64,000 bases of DNA from Paenibacillus sp. OVF10 (lineage in GTDB: Bacteria; Bacillota; Bacilli; Paenibacillales; Paenibacillaceae): contig CP094668.1 in the NCBI GenBank assembly GCA_022836915.1, positions 5,084,001 to 5,148,000 of the forward strand. Direction: 5' to 3'. Positions 41,943-53,007 of this stretch are shown piece by piece (position 1 is the stretch's first letter; every line of letters starts with the position of its first letter). The notes beneath the pieces were generated by a model. It saw only the letters and a list, made by a program, of their open reading frames with translations, had not been told where the DNA came from and ran no database searches. A program made the position numbers and the translations under genes.

Positions 41943-42822
41943 AGTCTGTCACCATCCTTGTCGTACTTGAAGAATCCTTCGCCTGTTTTGGCACCCAGGT
42001 GTCCTGCACGCACCATTTTCTTCAGGACTGTAGAAGGACGATATTTCAATTCTCCGAATTCACGGAACATTCTTTCGAGTGCAGCTTCAACAGAATCCAA
42101 TCCGAAACGGTCAGCCATTTCGAGTGGTCCATGCTGGAAGTTATATCCGATACGCATTGCATCATCGATATCTTCAGCAGATGCAACACCTTCTTGCAAT
42201 ACATGCAACGCTTCGTTAATCAGCAGGCAGATCAAGCGGGAAGTTACGAATCCAGGTGATTCATAGATCATGACTCCTTTTTGTCCGCTACTTCTTCAAC
42301 AAAACGTCTGGTCTCTTCGAAAGTTGTATCCGAAGTTTTCAGTCCACGAATAATCTCTACAAGATCAACCCGGGATACCGGGTGAATAAAGTGCATACCA
42401 ATAACACGCTCTGGGTATTTGGTCGAGCTTGCAAGCTCGGTCAAACTCAGCGTGGATGTATTACTTGCCAGAATGACATTGCTTGGACAAACTTGGTCCA
42501 GTTGGCTGAATACTGCTTTTTTCGCATCCAGATCTTCTGAAATCGTCTCAATGACCATGTCGCAAGTTCCAAGTTCAGCTAAATGAGCTACCTTGGTAAT
42601 GCGGGAAAGAATCAACTTCTTCTCCGCTTTTGTAATCGCCCATTTCTCCAGTTGTTTATCCAGATTGGTTTCGATCATGTCATATGCATGATCCAGCTTT
42701 TGTGTTGTATGCTCCACGAGAAGCACATCAAGTCCTTTGGCTGCGAGCATCTGGGAAATACCTTGCCCCATCGTACCGCCGCCGACAACTCCTATTTTTT
42801 GAAAAACATGGTTCTGCTCCAT
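41939..42822 (-). CDS. 3-hydroxybutyryl-CoA dehydrogenase (one frameshift)
   Basis: 294 aa after one base is restored in the T run at 42278-42282 (EVADKKGVMIYESPGFVTSR). NAD fold IGVVGGGTMGQGISQML, catalytic region in MHFIHPVSRVDLVEIIRGLKT (His-Glu pair), then the C-terminal dimer domain (EGVASAEDIDDAMRIGYNFQHGPLEMAD, GHLGAKTGEGFFKYD). Interconverts acetoacetyl-CoA and 3-hydroxybutyryl-CoA. Coupled to ackA. Confidence 0.92.
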
Positions 42823-42925
42823 CCTTTCGGTTCTCTATTTCTCTATTGTACCCTGTTCGCCGAAAATTACAAATTTCGACCCAACATATAATAATATCTT
42901 AGCACGAGTGAAATGTAAAAAAATA

Positions 42926-42950
42926 ACCAGCATAAATAAATTATGCTGGT
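42926..42950 (-). terminator. Terminator that contains the stop codon of the FtsH-like gene
   Basis: ACCAGCATAA-ATAAA-TTATGCTGGT perfect 10-bp stem; TTTTTTT follows on the minus strand. The TAA stop (42941-42943) is inside the stem. Confidence 0.88.
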
Positions 42951-44442
42951 AGAAGGGCACTGTCACGAAATTGACAACGAAATTGTTCGCCAGACAAAAC
43001 TTCCTCACGAATCAAGATGTCGAGTGAATTGTCGAAAATTGTCCGTTGTTCTTCAAGCAACCGCTTTGTCTGTTCCATCAGTTCTTGCAGAATTAATTTA
43101 TTTTCTCGCATCAATTCCTCCGTTGTGACCATATCCATGTTCACAATCCCAAGTGAAGTCAACCCCGAAGCCATCATCGTCTGTACGACATTGGTTGCCT
43201 GATCAAAGTCATTGCGTGACCCTGTTGAACGACCACCGTAGTACATTTCCTCCGCAGCTGCTCCTCCGAGTGCAATCATAATCTGCTCTTCCAGGAAGCG
43301 CTTCGTATAGAGGAACTGTTCCTGTTGCGGGTTATGACGTACATATCCCAGCGCCTGACCACGCGGACTAAGTGCCACCTGACTAACACTGCCTGGACGA
43401 ACAAGTTCTGCCATAATGGCATGTCCCAATTCATGAATGGCGACCCTTTTCTTCTCTTCCACACTGGACTCACGGTCTGTCTTCTCACCCATCATGACTT
43501 TATCAATAGCCAGGGACAAGTGCCGCTGTTCGATGTTCAACAGCCCGTCCCGCATGGCGTATATTGCTGCTTCGTTCATCACACTTTCGAGCTGTGCACC
43601 GGAGAAACCATACGATTCTTCAGCTGTTTTCTCCAGATTAACTTCCTTCATCAGAGGTTTATTCACCGCATGCAGTTCCAAAATATGCTTTCTGCCCTTT
43701 TTGTCAGGCAAGTCCACTTGAATGTGGCGGTCAAAACGTCCCGGTCGCGTCAGGGCGCTATCCAGCATCTCTTTGCGGTTTGTTGCAGCGATAACAAGGA
43801 TTCTTGGCGTATCAGAAGAATAGATTCCATCCATTTCCGTCAGGAGTTGATTCAAGGTCTGATCATATTCACGCTGTTGACCACCTTCACGTTTACCCCC
43901 AATGACATCAATTTCATCGATAAAGATAATAGCGTTTTCCTTATTTTCCTTGGTGGCACGGGTTCTTGCGTCCTTGAACAAATCCCGAATTCTGCTGGCA
44001 CCCACACCAACATACATTTCCACGAACTCACTACCCGATGCTGCTACAAAAACAGAATCGGTGTAATGGGCAGCAGCCTTGGCCATCAACGTTTTCCCTG
44101 TCCCTGGAGGGCCCGTCAGCAAGATCCCTTTTAACGGACGAATCCCGAACTTCCGAATTTCTTCATGTTTGATAAGAAAGTCAAGCGCTTCACGCAATTC
44201 CTGCTTGGCACTGTCCTGTCCGCCAATTTCTTCAAAAGTAAGCTTGGAAGGTCCTTTTTCTTCCGTTTACGTTCCTGTGCAGCGCCTACTGTAATTCCGC
44301 CACGCATTTGCATCATGAACAGCAAAGCTCCGACAAACACCGCTGCAATCAGAATCGGAACAATATTAACACCAGTAAAAGCAAGAAAAATAATCAATAC
44401 GGGAAAAAATCCGATGGCAACTTCTTTTGTCCACTTAGGCAT
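42941..44442 (-). CDS. Minimal FtsH-like AAA+ zinc protease (one frameshift)
   Basis: 500 aa after one base is restored in the T run at 44255-44259 (RKRKKKGPSKLTFEEIGGQD). Two closely spaced membrane helices (FFPVLIIFLAFTGV and VPILIAAVFVGALLFMM; residues about 11-45) have almost no outer domain between them, unlike classical FtsH. AAA module: Walker A GPPGTGKT, Walker B IIFIDEID, second region TNRKEMLDSALTRPGRFDRHIQ. Protease: HELGH (HEXXH) and the third zinc ligand in SRNDFDQATNVV. It is shorter than housekeeping FtsH (about 650-700 aa). It overlaps the upstream membrane-protein gene by 8 bp. Confidence 0.88.
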
Positions 44443-44961
44443 TAGGCCACACTCCTATCTGACCGGGCACACGCGGCAGAATAATAAACTTGCTGGCATC
44501 TCCGTCTCTGAGACTGACATATACGTTGTTGTCATCCATCGCTGTATTTACCTTAATTCCATTCGTCGCCATCTTTGACAACGTTGGTGTAATCTCGGTG
44601 TATTGCTTGTTCTCCATCGCCTGAGCTACGGTAAACATCGCATCCCCCACCAACTTTCCAGTGCTTCACTGGAATGATCCACAACATCCAACTTTAGTGA
44701 ACGTGTTCCAATTAACGTCTGTCCTTCTTTGTGAATATATTGTACCAGTCTGCCCAAATCAACATCAGGTTGCAGATCCAGTTTCAATTGTACGTCATTG
44801 CGGTTAATAGTTAATTGAACGTCATTGACTCCATCGTACTGGGTAACCATCTTTTCAATCGGATTCTGCACGGCCACCTGACGATATACAAACCAACCTC
44901 CAAACAACACAACGGCTGAAATGACGGCAGTTAAAGCAATAGGCAATACTTTTAGCTTCAA
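44435..44961 (-). CDS. Membrane-anchored protein paired with the FtsH-like protease (one frameshift)
   Basis: 175 aa after one base is restored in the C run at 44644-44648 (LESWWGDAMFTVAQAM). One N-terminal helix (LPIALTAVISAVVLFGGWFVY) and an extracytoplasmic domain (VNDVQLTINRNDVQLKLDLQP, ITPTLSKMATNGIKVNTAMDD, VYVSLRDGDASKFIILPR). I recognise no family. Its stop overlaps the protease start by 8 bp, so the two are coupled and may act together. Confidence 0.75.
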
Positions 44962-45183
44962 GTGAATTACCCCTCCCAGATTTTGGCCTAACCTACTGGC
45001 TTATTGGTATATACGAATATGTGCACATTGACTCCTGCGAGAATTCGACAGGATTATTTGTTTTTGAATGTAACTTTGAGTACATATCTGAGTATATCAC
45101 ATCGTATATACATTTTCGAAGGCGAAAATATGAATAAATTATTAATTTTAACTATTTAAATCAAAAATGTTTACAGACAACAC

Positions 45184-45223
45184 AAAGAACCGGTTCAGTC
45201 GGATATCCGTCTGCCGGTTCTTT
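45184..45223 (-). terminator. Terminator of tseB
   Basis: AAAGAACCGG/CCGGTTCTTT stem with an inner CGGATATCCG palindrome, followed by T-rich sequence. Placed just after tseB. Confidence 0.78.
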
Positions 45224-45261
45224 CATTTCTCTAATTCTCTAGTTATGTCACTCTATTTGTT

Positions 45262-45790
45262 CTAGCTGTTCGGGAGTGTGTAGACCAGGTCCACCTGTTC
45301 TCCGTTGCTAAAACGATAAAAGCGATAGTGGTTATGCGTACCGTCTTTATAATACACTTGCCACACATATATTCCATTCACAACTCCGGGCATGATTCGC
45401 TTAATCTCGCCGGCAGGAACTTCAGAACTGAAGCGATTGCGGATCTGCGCTTCGGACATGCCATTCTGCAGCAGCTCACTGTGTACAGCGTTTGCACCCT
45501 TAGCCGGTTGATTGTTTGCATCGAATTTAACCCAGACCATAACATCCTGGTTATCCTTATTTTTACCGATCAGGGTCCAGTAGATGTTGTCAGAGCCTTC
45601 TTTGTCTCCCCAGATGTACTTGCGCAATTCATCATAGGATGTAATGCCCAGTTGCTTCTGTGCTGCTTGTATGGCGAGCGCTTCTTCCTTACGTTGGTCC
45701 TGTGTGACATAGACGTAATAACGCTGAAGTCCAAACAGAATCAGAACCAGTGCAAGCAGCGAAATCCATATCCACTTCTTTTTTCTTCAA
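45262..45790 (-). CDS. TseB/YpmB-like cell-wall elongation regulator, DUF5590 (one-base insertion)
   Basis: 175 aa after removal of one base from the 6-T run at 45779-45784, giving TTG 45790 start, KKKKWIWISLLALVLILFGL helix and QRYYVYVTQDQRKEEALAIQ. The rest (YWTLIGKNKDNQDVMVWVKFD, GMSEAQIRNRF, VVNGIYVWQVYYKDGTHNHYRFYRFSNGEQV) has the PepSY-like TseB pattern. B. subtilis YpmB/TseB modulates PBP2A in elongation, and its gene lies near asnS and dnaD, as here. AAAGGAAG is at 8-9 nt. The insertion is the one exception to the deletion pattern. Confidence 0.8.
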
Positions 45791-45829
45791 AAGCCGAACT
45801 TCCTTTCCCTATGATGCTCTGTCCTGCAA

Positions 45830-47136
45830 TTAACGAGCAAGCAGACCATCAAATGCCAATTGAGACTCACGCAAAATGCGCTCTTCATCCAGCGTCAGAC
45901 ATTCGCCGTGTTTCACCACTTGTTTTCCATCCACCCATACGTGCTCTACATCTTTGGCAGAAGCCGAGTAGATGGTATGCGAGATCAGGTCTGTATGTGG
46001 ATAGAAATGTGCCTGTTCAATGTCCAAAGCGATAAAATCAGCCTTCATGCCAACCTGGAGTGCTCCGGTATTGTTCAAGAAGATGGATTTGGCACCGTAT
46101 GACGTTCCGAGGAGTAACGCTTCGCCTGCTGGCACTGCCGTCGGGTCACCAGATACACCTTTGTGGATCAATGCAGCCAGTCTCATTTCCTCGAACATAT
46201 CCAGGTTGTTGTTGCTTGCCGGTCCGTCTGTTCCGAGTGACACGGTAACTCCTGCTTTCAGTAACGCAGGAACCCGCGCAACACCTGAAGCGAGTTTCAG
46301 GTTACTTCCCGGGTTATGGGATACAGCCACATCATGACGGGCCAAAATTTCAATCTCTTCGTCATTCAGATGCACCGCATGTGCAACCAGGGATGGACGG
46401 GAGAAAAAGCCCAGTTTCTCCAGATGTGCCACAGGACGCAGTCCATAATCAGCCACGTTCTGCTCCACTTCACGAAGCGTTTCAGACATATGTGTATGGA
46501 GAGGAAGGTTCAGGTCGTTCGCAACCTGCACAAGCTTCTCTATGTAGTCAGGAGGGCATGTATATGGTGCATGTGGCGAGATTACGGTTGTAATGCGACC
46601 ATCTGCCTGTCCATTCCACTCACGTGCAAACGCTGCCGACTCCTCCAGCTTCCGCAGTTGCTCTTCTTCCGAGCACAGCCCGATTACACCACGTGCCAGT
46701 GCTGCTCTAACGCCTGATTGCTCCACAACTTTGGCAACTTGATCCATGTGATCGTACATGTCCAGGAAAGCTGTAGTTCCGCCTTTCAACATTTCAAGCA
46801 CCGACAGGAAGTTCCCCAATATACATCTTCTGAAGTCATTTTTGCTTCCATCGGCCACATTTTTTCCTGCAACCATACTTGCAACGCAAGATCGTCTCCG
46901 TGCCCTCTGAGCAACGACATTGCTGCATGACCATGCGTATTGATCAGACCCGGCAGGAAGAACAGTCCTTTTCCATCCACTTTGGTACAATTTTTGTCTC
47001 CATCCGGCAATGTCTCACCAATATGCACAATCTTGTCATCCTCGACAACCATATATCCTTGAACCACGTTCCATGTTGTGCCGCCTTCATTAACGGCAAA
47101 TTTGCCGTTGTGAATTACCCATCTATTTGTTGTCAT
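45830..47136 (-). CDS. mtaD: 5-methylthioadenosine/S-adenosylhomocysteine deaminase (one frameshift)
   Basis: 435 aa after one base is restored in the C run at 46814-46817 (YWGNFLSVLEMLKGG). Amidohydrolase: metal ligands in PGLINTHGHAAMSLLRG, THMSETLREVEQN, LVAHAVHLNDEE and SLGTDGPASNNNLDMF. It deaminates MTA or SAH, feeding the same methylthio salvage as the mtn cluster. The start overlaps the end of rex by 14 bp, so it lies downstream of rex in one transcript. Confidence 0.92.
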
Positions 47137-47776
47137 CTTCCTCGTCGTCCTTTCCAGTCTCCAAGTAATAGGCCAAACTAAGCAGATCCGTTGTAAAGTC
47201 AGCATGGTGAATGCGGATATGCGGCGGTGTTTTTAGAATTGTTGGTGCAAAATTAAGGATCGCTTCAATTCCTGATTCAATAAGCTGATCCGCAACATTT
47301 TGGGCTTCCGTATCCGGAACCGTGATAATACCGATGCGGATGTTTTCCGTTTTAACCGCTTCCGTCAATTCATTCATTGGTTTTACCGTCAAACTGTTGA
47401 TTTGGCTACCAATTTTCGGTCCATATGCATCAAATACAGCAACAATCTTCATGTTGTCTTTCAGATATGCGTTGTAGTTGGACAAGGCTTGACCGAGATT
47501 ACCCGCGCCTACCAGAGCTACATTAATTTGCTGATCGATTTTGAGAATGTGACGAATTTTCTCAATCAAATAAGATACATCATACCCGATTCCTTTACGA
47601 CCAAAATCACCGAAGTAAGCCAGGTCTTTACGAATTTGGGCCGGATTCAGATCCAGCCTCTGTCCAAGCTCTTGAGAAGAAACAGTAGCCACCTCACGCT
47701 GATGCAACTCGTTCAAATAACGCAAGTATACAGGCAGACGGCGTACCACCGCTTCTGAAATTTTATCCGATTTCAT
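47123..47776 (-). CDS. rex: Redox-sensing repressor Rex
   Basis: 217 aa, intact. N-terminal winged helix (ISEAVVRRLPVYLRYLNEL, VSSQELGQRLDLNPAQIRKDLAYFGDFG), NAD(H)-binding Rossmann domain (NVALVGAGNLGQALSNY, VFDAYGPKIG) and C-terminal swap helix (DFTTDLLSLAYYLE). Rex represses fermentation and respiration genes when NADH is low. Coupling with mtaD is unusual. Confidence 0.95.
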   Translation of the reverse strand: MKSDKISEAVVRRLPVYLRYLNELHQREVATVSSQELGQRLDLNPAQIRKDLAYFGDFGRKGIGYDVSYLIEKIRHILKIDQQINVALVGAGNLGQALSNYNAYLKDNMKIVAVFDAYGPKIGSQINSLTVKPMNELTEAVKTENIRIGIITVPDTEAQNVADQLIESGIEAILNFAPTILKTPPHIRIHHADFTTDLLSLAYYLETGKDDEEDDNK

Positions 47777-47824
47777 TCTTGCTCCCCCTTACCAAGGCCA
47801 CGATAAAATAATAGATGAAAAGAT

Positions 47825-47876
47825 GAGCATCCTGTATAAACTCAAAGATAAACGTGACATTTTATACAGAATGCTC
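47825..47876 (-). other. Large inverted repeat between dinG and rex
   Basis: GAGCAT-C-CTGTATAAA pairs with TTTATACAG-A-ATGCTC (one mismatch pair) across a 19-nt loop. It may be the dinG terminator, since U-rich sequence follows on the minus strand, or a rex leader structure. Confidence 0.55.
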
Positions 47877-47994
47877 CTTGTAATTTAGGTTATAAGTTCT
47901 TACGTGCAGCTGCTTTAATCGGATACGGAAATATCTAATAAAGTTTAACGCCAAACGATAGTGTCATGCAATGATATAACGAACAAAACAACCA

Positions 47995-50855
47995 TTATTT
48001 TTGTTCATTAGCAGGTTTTTCCAACCACTCGGTAATTCGTGGAACCATCTGCTCCGTGAGCATGTGTTCCATTTTGGGACCAGGTAAAGAATATAAAAAG
48101 AATTTACCATAGTACGCTTCAATCACCCGTGTATCATAAACAATGACAATTCCTCTGTCCTTCGCTGTACGCACCAACCGGCCAAATCCCTGCTTGAAAC
48201 GAATGACCGCTTGCGGCACGGACAGTTTCATGAACGGATTTTTCTTCTGTTCCTGAAGCAGCTCACTCTTGGCTTCCACCAACGGATGATTCGGTGGCTG
48301 GAAAGGCAGTCGCACAATAGCGAGACAGGTTAGCGCCTCTCCCGGGATATCTACACCCTCCCAGAAGCTGCTTGTACCCAGAAGTACCGTAGCTTTGGCA
48401 TCTTGGAACCTGCGAGTCAGCTTGGAGCGGCTTCCACTGTCAACGCCTTGCCCAAGCAACGAGATGTCGTTACCAGACAGTGCCTCCTTCAGCGGATCAT
48501 AGACCTGTCGCAGCATCTTGTATGAAGTAAACAGAACCATCATGCGTCCACGCGTGGCAATTGCCGTCTCTGCGAGTGATCGCACCAGCATATTAACAAA
48601 GTGCGCATCACCCACACTGCCCTTCACACTCGGGAAATCACGCGGAATCACCAGAAGTGCCTGATCGCGATAGTTGAAAGGTGATGGCAGCATCGAAGTT
48701 AACAACCGATTATTCTCGGAAGCTTCCTGCAAGCCAAGTTGTTCAATCATGAACTGGAATGACTTATCTACCGAAAGCGTAGCCGATGTAAGTACAACAC
48801 TTTTCTTTTTATCAAAAAATAAATCCTTAAGTTGTGCACTGACATCTACAGGTACAGCATACAGCTGAAGAGATTTACTTCGGAACTGACCGCTGGCTTC
48901 CATCCAGTACACCGTTTTGGCATCATCCATACGCATGAAGAAACGTAGATTCTCCTTCAATGTGGTCAGATCTTTCAGCAATCCTGTAATGTCCGTGATC
49001 AGACTATCCGATTGATAATCATCCTGATCCTCTTTCACCTCAAGCAGCAATTTGTCCCCTTTGCGAACCAAATCGCCCAGAGTCACATAGATCTGGTTCT
49101 CCAGATCCTGCAACTCCTGCCATTTTGCAGGTTTCTGAGAAGCTTTCAGACGCAGTGAAAATTGCCCCGTCTCTCCCGGTGAAGCATCACTTCGTTCAGG
49201 CAACAAACCGAACAAGGCATCGCTCATACGATCCCACAGTTCCTTGACCTCAACAGCCAGCGGGAACATCTGATCCACCATGGAGCCCCATTGAACCGAA
49301 TTTTCATGCCCGGATAACTGGGAACGAAGCATAGGCAGCTGACCATTACGACTGTCTTTAAACAGGCGGGTCAGTGTATGAACCAAGGTGAAATATTTCA
49401 TATGCATTCCAAGATGTTTACCAGCGACATCCTCCAGATGATGTGCCTCATCGATCACAAGACTCTCATAGGCTGGCAGCAGCTGATGCGCGGCTTTCAC
49501 ATCCGTAAATAATTTGGAGTGATTGGTGATTACAATATCAGACAACCCGGCCTCATGTTTGGCACGATGGTAGAAACATTTGCGGAACCATGGACATGAT
49601 CTTCCCAGACAGGACTCGGATTCGCTCTGTACCGTCTCCCAGAAGTCCCCTCCGCGTCCGCTAAGGTTAAGTTCCTCATCATCTCCGGTTTCGGTCTGCG
49701 TGAGCCAGACAATCATCTGAGCAGCTGTGAAATAATCCTCTTTGGGTGTAGCGAATTCACGTTTATTGATTTTGTGTTCAAATTTGCGCAGGCACAGGTA
49801 ATGTCCACGTCCTTTGAATACAGCAGCCTTAAACGGGAACGGAACCACTTGAGTCAGCATCGGAATGTCCCGCTCTCTCAATTGCTCCTGCAGATTGATC
49901 GTATGCGTGCTGACCATAACTTTCTGTTCCTGCTTCACACTTTCGTAAATAGCAGGCAAGAGATAACCCAGAGATTTACCGGTGCCTGTTCCTGCTTCGA
50001 TCAAGAGATGTTTCTCTTCATCCAGGGCTTGCCTTACACTGCTGAACATCTGAGTCTGCGCTTCACGCTCTTCGTAATGATCCAGCGTATCCTTCAGGTT
50101 CTCCCGAACCTGGTCCATAAACTGTTCGAAGCTTACACCATCAAGGGGTTAGCCTCCCGCTCATCGCGTGGTGCACCAATATCGGTCCAATCACTTACAT
50201 TAAGAGCAAGCTGACGATAATAGGTATGTCCGTCCAGATCCTGAATCGGCTCTGCTTCCTTCTCACTGCGCATTCCGTCCAAGAACCAGCCCAAGTCACT
50301 GTCTTCTGGTGCAAACAGGTCACTGAGGCGCTGAATCGTTATGAGCGGTAATTCCTTTAACTCATCCAGGCACTTGAGCAGCACATAGGCTGTCGCCAGT
50401 GCATCACTGTCTGCCTGGTGAGGGCGATCATGTTGAAATCCAAATTCGGAAGACACATAACCGAGTTGATAAGAACCCAGTGATGGGAATGTGATCTTCA
50501 GAAAATCAATCGTGTCCAGAATGCGGCCAGTGAACGGCAAATAACCGCAACGGTCAAGAGCATTCTGCAAAAAGTGAAAATCAAAAGCGACGTTGTGTCC
50601 AACAAGCACCACATCATTAAGTAGCGGAACCATCTCCATCATCATCTCTTCGAGTGAAGGAGCGTCCGCCACATCTGCATCGGTAATACCCGTCAACCCC
50701 GAAATAAACGGGGGAATCGGTACACCAGGGTTCACATAAGAACTATATATTTGAGTTATGCTGTAGTCATGATCTATGATGGCAAGTCCGGCCTGTATAA
50801 TCTCACCGTCGGACTGCGTGCCGGTTGTTTCGAAATCCAATACGGCAAATTTCAT
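47995..50855 (-). CDS. dinG: DinG-family helicase with N-terminal 3'-5' exonuclease domain (one frameshift)
   Basis: 953 aa after one base is restored in the G run at 50145-50148 (EANPLDGVSFEQFMDQVRE). Residues 1-240: DEDDh exonuclease (FAVLDFETTG, GHNVAFDFHFL, HQADSDALATAY). Residues about 250-953: XPD-like superfamily 2 helicase, Walker A EAGTGTGKSLGY, DEAHH box, cysteines CLGRSCPWFRKCFYH (iron-sulfur type region), motif V LLGTSSFWEGVDIPG and motif VI FGRLVRTAKDRG. It is the Gram-positive DinG architecture and lies beside panBCD as in B. subtilis. Confidence 0.92.
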
Positions 50856-50930
50856 TGCAATGTACGGTCCCTTCCATTCCAGTCTATGTTACAGCATAGC
50901 AAAAAAAGGGGATTTGAAAATTAACTGACA

Positions 50931-50979
50931 AAAAAGCGGTGTCCCCGCCGCTATGCCAAAGGAGGGAACACCGTTTTTT
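50931..50979 (-). terminator. Terminator of the TPR-protein gene
   Basis: CGGTGT-CCC pairs with GGGAACACCG, flanked by AAAAAA and TTTTTT. It lies just after the TPR gene. Confidence 0.82.
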
Positions 50980-50995
50980 GTCGCCGAATTCCCGC

Positions 50996-51643
50996 TTAAT
51001 GAAGGGTCGTCAGCTGATTAGCATATTGCAATTTTCCCCTGTTCAACCTGCAAGCTTCCATGTTGTACAGTGGTTCGGTCAATGTCGGGTCATACTGAAG
51101 GGCCTGTGCAAAGAGTGAACATGCAGCTTCGGGATTCGCAAGCTTGGCTTGAATACAGCCCAGGGCGTTACATACAAGCCCTTTCAAGCGAGGTGAACCC
51201 TTAAGGTACATGATCTGCTGCAAATGTGTCCCGGCTTCCGCCATTTGTTCCAAATTCAGATACGCGAGCGCCAGGTAAAAACGAGTCAATGCACTCTCCG
51301 GATGATCGGTCACAACCCGGGAGAACTGCATGATCGCCTGCGGATACATCTGTAATTTGAAATAGCCCTGACCTCGACTGAAACATTCCAGATGGAGTTC
51401 AGGCAGAGCGGTAACAGCTTCCTGTTCCGGTTCAAGGGAAGCAGGCTTATCCATCTCCCGCTCCCTCACCTGGCTCATTTTTTCTTCAAACATCAGCCAT
51501 TCATCCAGCATTCCGTCACTCATCCGCTTAAGCAAGTTCCACTTTTGCAGCAATTCCTGTTTGTTCAGGCCTTCAGCGGAAGGATAGCTCTTGATAATTT
51601 CATCTAACATGTCGTTCATTTCTGCGAAAACATGCTGGAACAT
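50996..51643 (-). CDS. TPR-repeat protein
   Basis: 215 aa, cytoplasmic. A helical N-terminal part (residues 1-75), then about four TPR-like helix pairs (CFSRGQGYFKLQMYPQAIMQFSRVV, ARFYLALAYLNLEQMAEAGTHLQQ-type, CNALGCIQAKLANPEAACSLFAQALQYDP). Tetratricopeptide repeats mediate protein contacts; a partner cannot be named. AAGGGTGGGG lies about 8 nt before the ATG. Downstream of panD, upstream of dinG, with a terminator after it. Confidence 0.8.
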   Translation of the reverse strand: MFQHVFAEMNDMLDEIIKSYPSAEGLNKQELLQKWNLLKRMSDGMLDEWLMFEEKMSQVREREMDKPASLEPEQEAVTALPELHLECFSRGQGYFKLQMYPQAIMQFSRVVTDHPESALTRFYLALAYLNLEQMAEAGTHLQQIMYLKGSPRLKGLVCNALGCIQAKLANPEAACSLFAQALQYDPTLTEPLYNMEACRLNRGKLQYANQLTTLH

Positions 51644-51736
51644 CGATGCATCCCCACCCTTGAAAAAATGGATTAGTGCAGTGACCTGTACTCATTTTTT
51701 GCTTCAAGGGCCGATTTCATTCTCCTTACCAGTCGA

Positions 51737-52119
51737 TTACATAATTGTTGCGTGGACTTCCTGTTTCATCGTTTGTACAGGTTTATTCTGTCCATCTACA
51801 AATACAACGGTTGGTTTGTGAGTATTTGCCTCTTCTTGCGACATCATGGCGTAAGAAATGATAATGACGTTATCTCCAGGCTGCACCAGACGTGCAGCTG
51901 CGCCGTTAAGACATATGACCCGCTTCCGCGTGGTCCTGGAATCACATAAGTTTCTAGACGTGCACCATTGTTGTTGTTCACAATTTGCACTTTTTCGTTT
52001 TCCATCAAGTCGGATGTTTCCATCAAGTCTTCATCTATGGTAATGCTACCCACATAGTTCAAGTTGGCTTCCGTTACCGTAGCCCGGTGAATTTTGGATT
52101 TCATCAGTGTTCTAAACAT
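51737..52119 (-). CDS. panD: Aspartate 1-decarboxylase (one frameshift)
   Basis: 127 aa after one base is restored near 51915 ([19 protein letters not shown]). Makes beta-alanine for pantothenate. The self-cleaving Gly-Ser is visible in [13 protein letters not shown] (residues 24-25), giving the pyruvoyl cofactor; also [16 protein letters not shown]. The start overlaps the panC stop by 8 bp. Confidence 0.93.
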
Positions 52120-53007
52120 GGGACAGTACCTCCGATTTTTGCAGCCTTATATTGTCAATCAATCTTGTTTTTCCGAATTTCACCGCAAGTGCGATGAGCA
52201 GATCATCACGTCCTTGAACTTCCTCCTGATCTGCGAGTGGCTCCAGACTTGGAAAAGCCTGAATCTCGGCGTAGTCGATAACGGCAAGCGGTGAGCTTGC
52301 AATCTGCTCGCGCAGAATACGACGGATATCTGCGGCGTTTGTAGCTGCACCTGTATCTGCGGCATCCTGAGCTGCACGCAGTGCCTTCGACAGAACTAAC
52401 GCCTGTGTACGCTGTTCAGCGCTAAGATAGACATTACGTGAACTGAGGGCAAGACCATCCTCTTCGCGAACAATCGGACAAGGTACAATCTCTACAGGCA
52501 TATTCAAATCATTCACCATCTGTTGAATGACCGCAACCTGCTGAGCGTCTTTCATTCCAAAAATGCACGCTGCGGCTGTACGATGTTGAAGAGCTTGGAG
52601 ACTACAGTTGTTACTCCGTCAAAATGTCCTGGACGTGAAGCGCCACATAAGCGCTCCGTCAGTTTTGAGACAGATACCGTCGTTTGCGTTGCCTGTGGAT
52701 ACATCTCTTCAACAGAGGGAATAAATACGATATCCACTCCTTGTGAGCGTGCTGTTTCCACATCTCTGGCTTCATCCCGCGGATAACTGTCAAAATCTTC
52801 ATTAGGGCCAAATTGAATCGGATTAACGAATATGCTTAATACCACGATATCGCTCTGTTGTCTGGCTGCCTGCATCAAGCTTGCATGACCTTGATGCAGA
52901 TAACCCATTGTCGGTACCAGACCTACAACGGACGCACTGGACCGAATCGCTTGACGCTTCAAGCTTAGTTCCTGTCTTAACTCTGCGATTGTCCGTAATA
53001 CTTTCAT
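52112..53007 (-). CDS. panC: Pantothenate synthetase (one frameshift)
   Basis: 298 aa after one base is restored in the A run at 52559-52563 ([18 protein letters not shown]). Condenses pantoate and beta-alanine with ATP. HIGH-like [29 protein letters not shown], and [12 protein letters not shown]. Overlaps panB by 4 bp and panD by 8 bp. Confidence 0.95.

Noticed and set aside
41130-42266. 378-codon open frame antisense to ackA and hbd
   Set aside because: Antisense shadow running across two real genes; no domain and no start signal.
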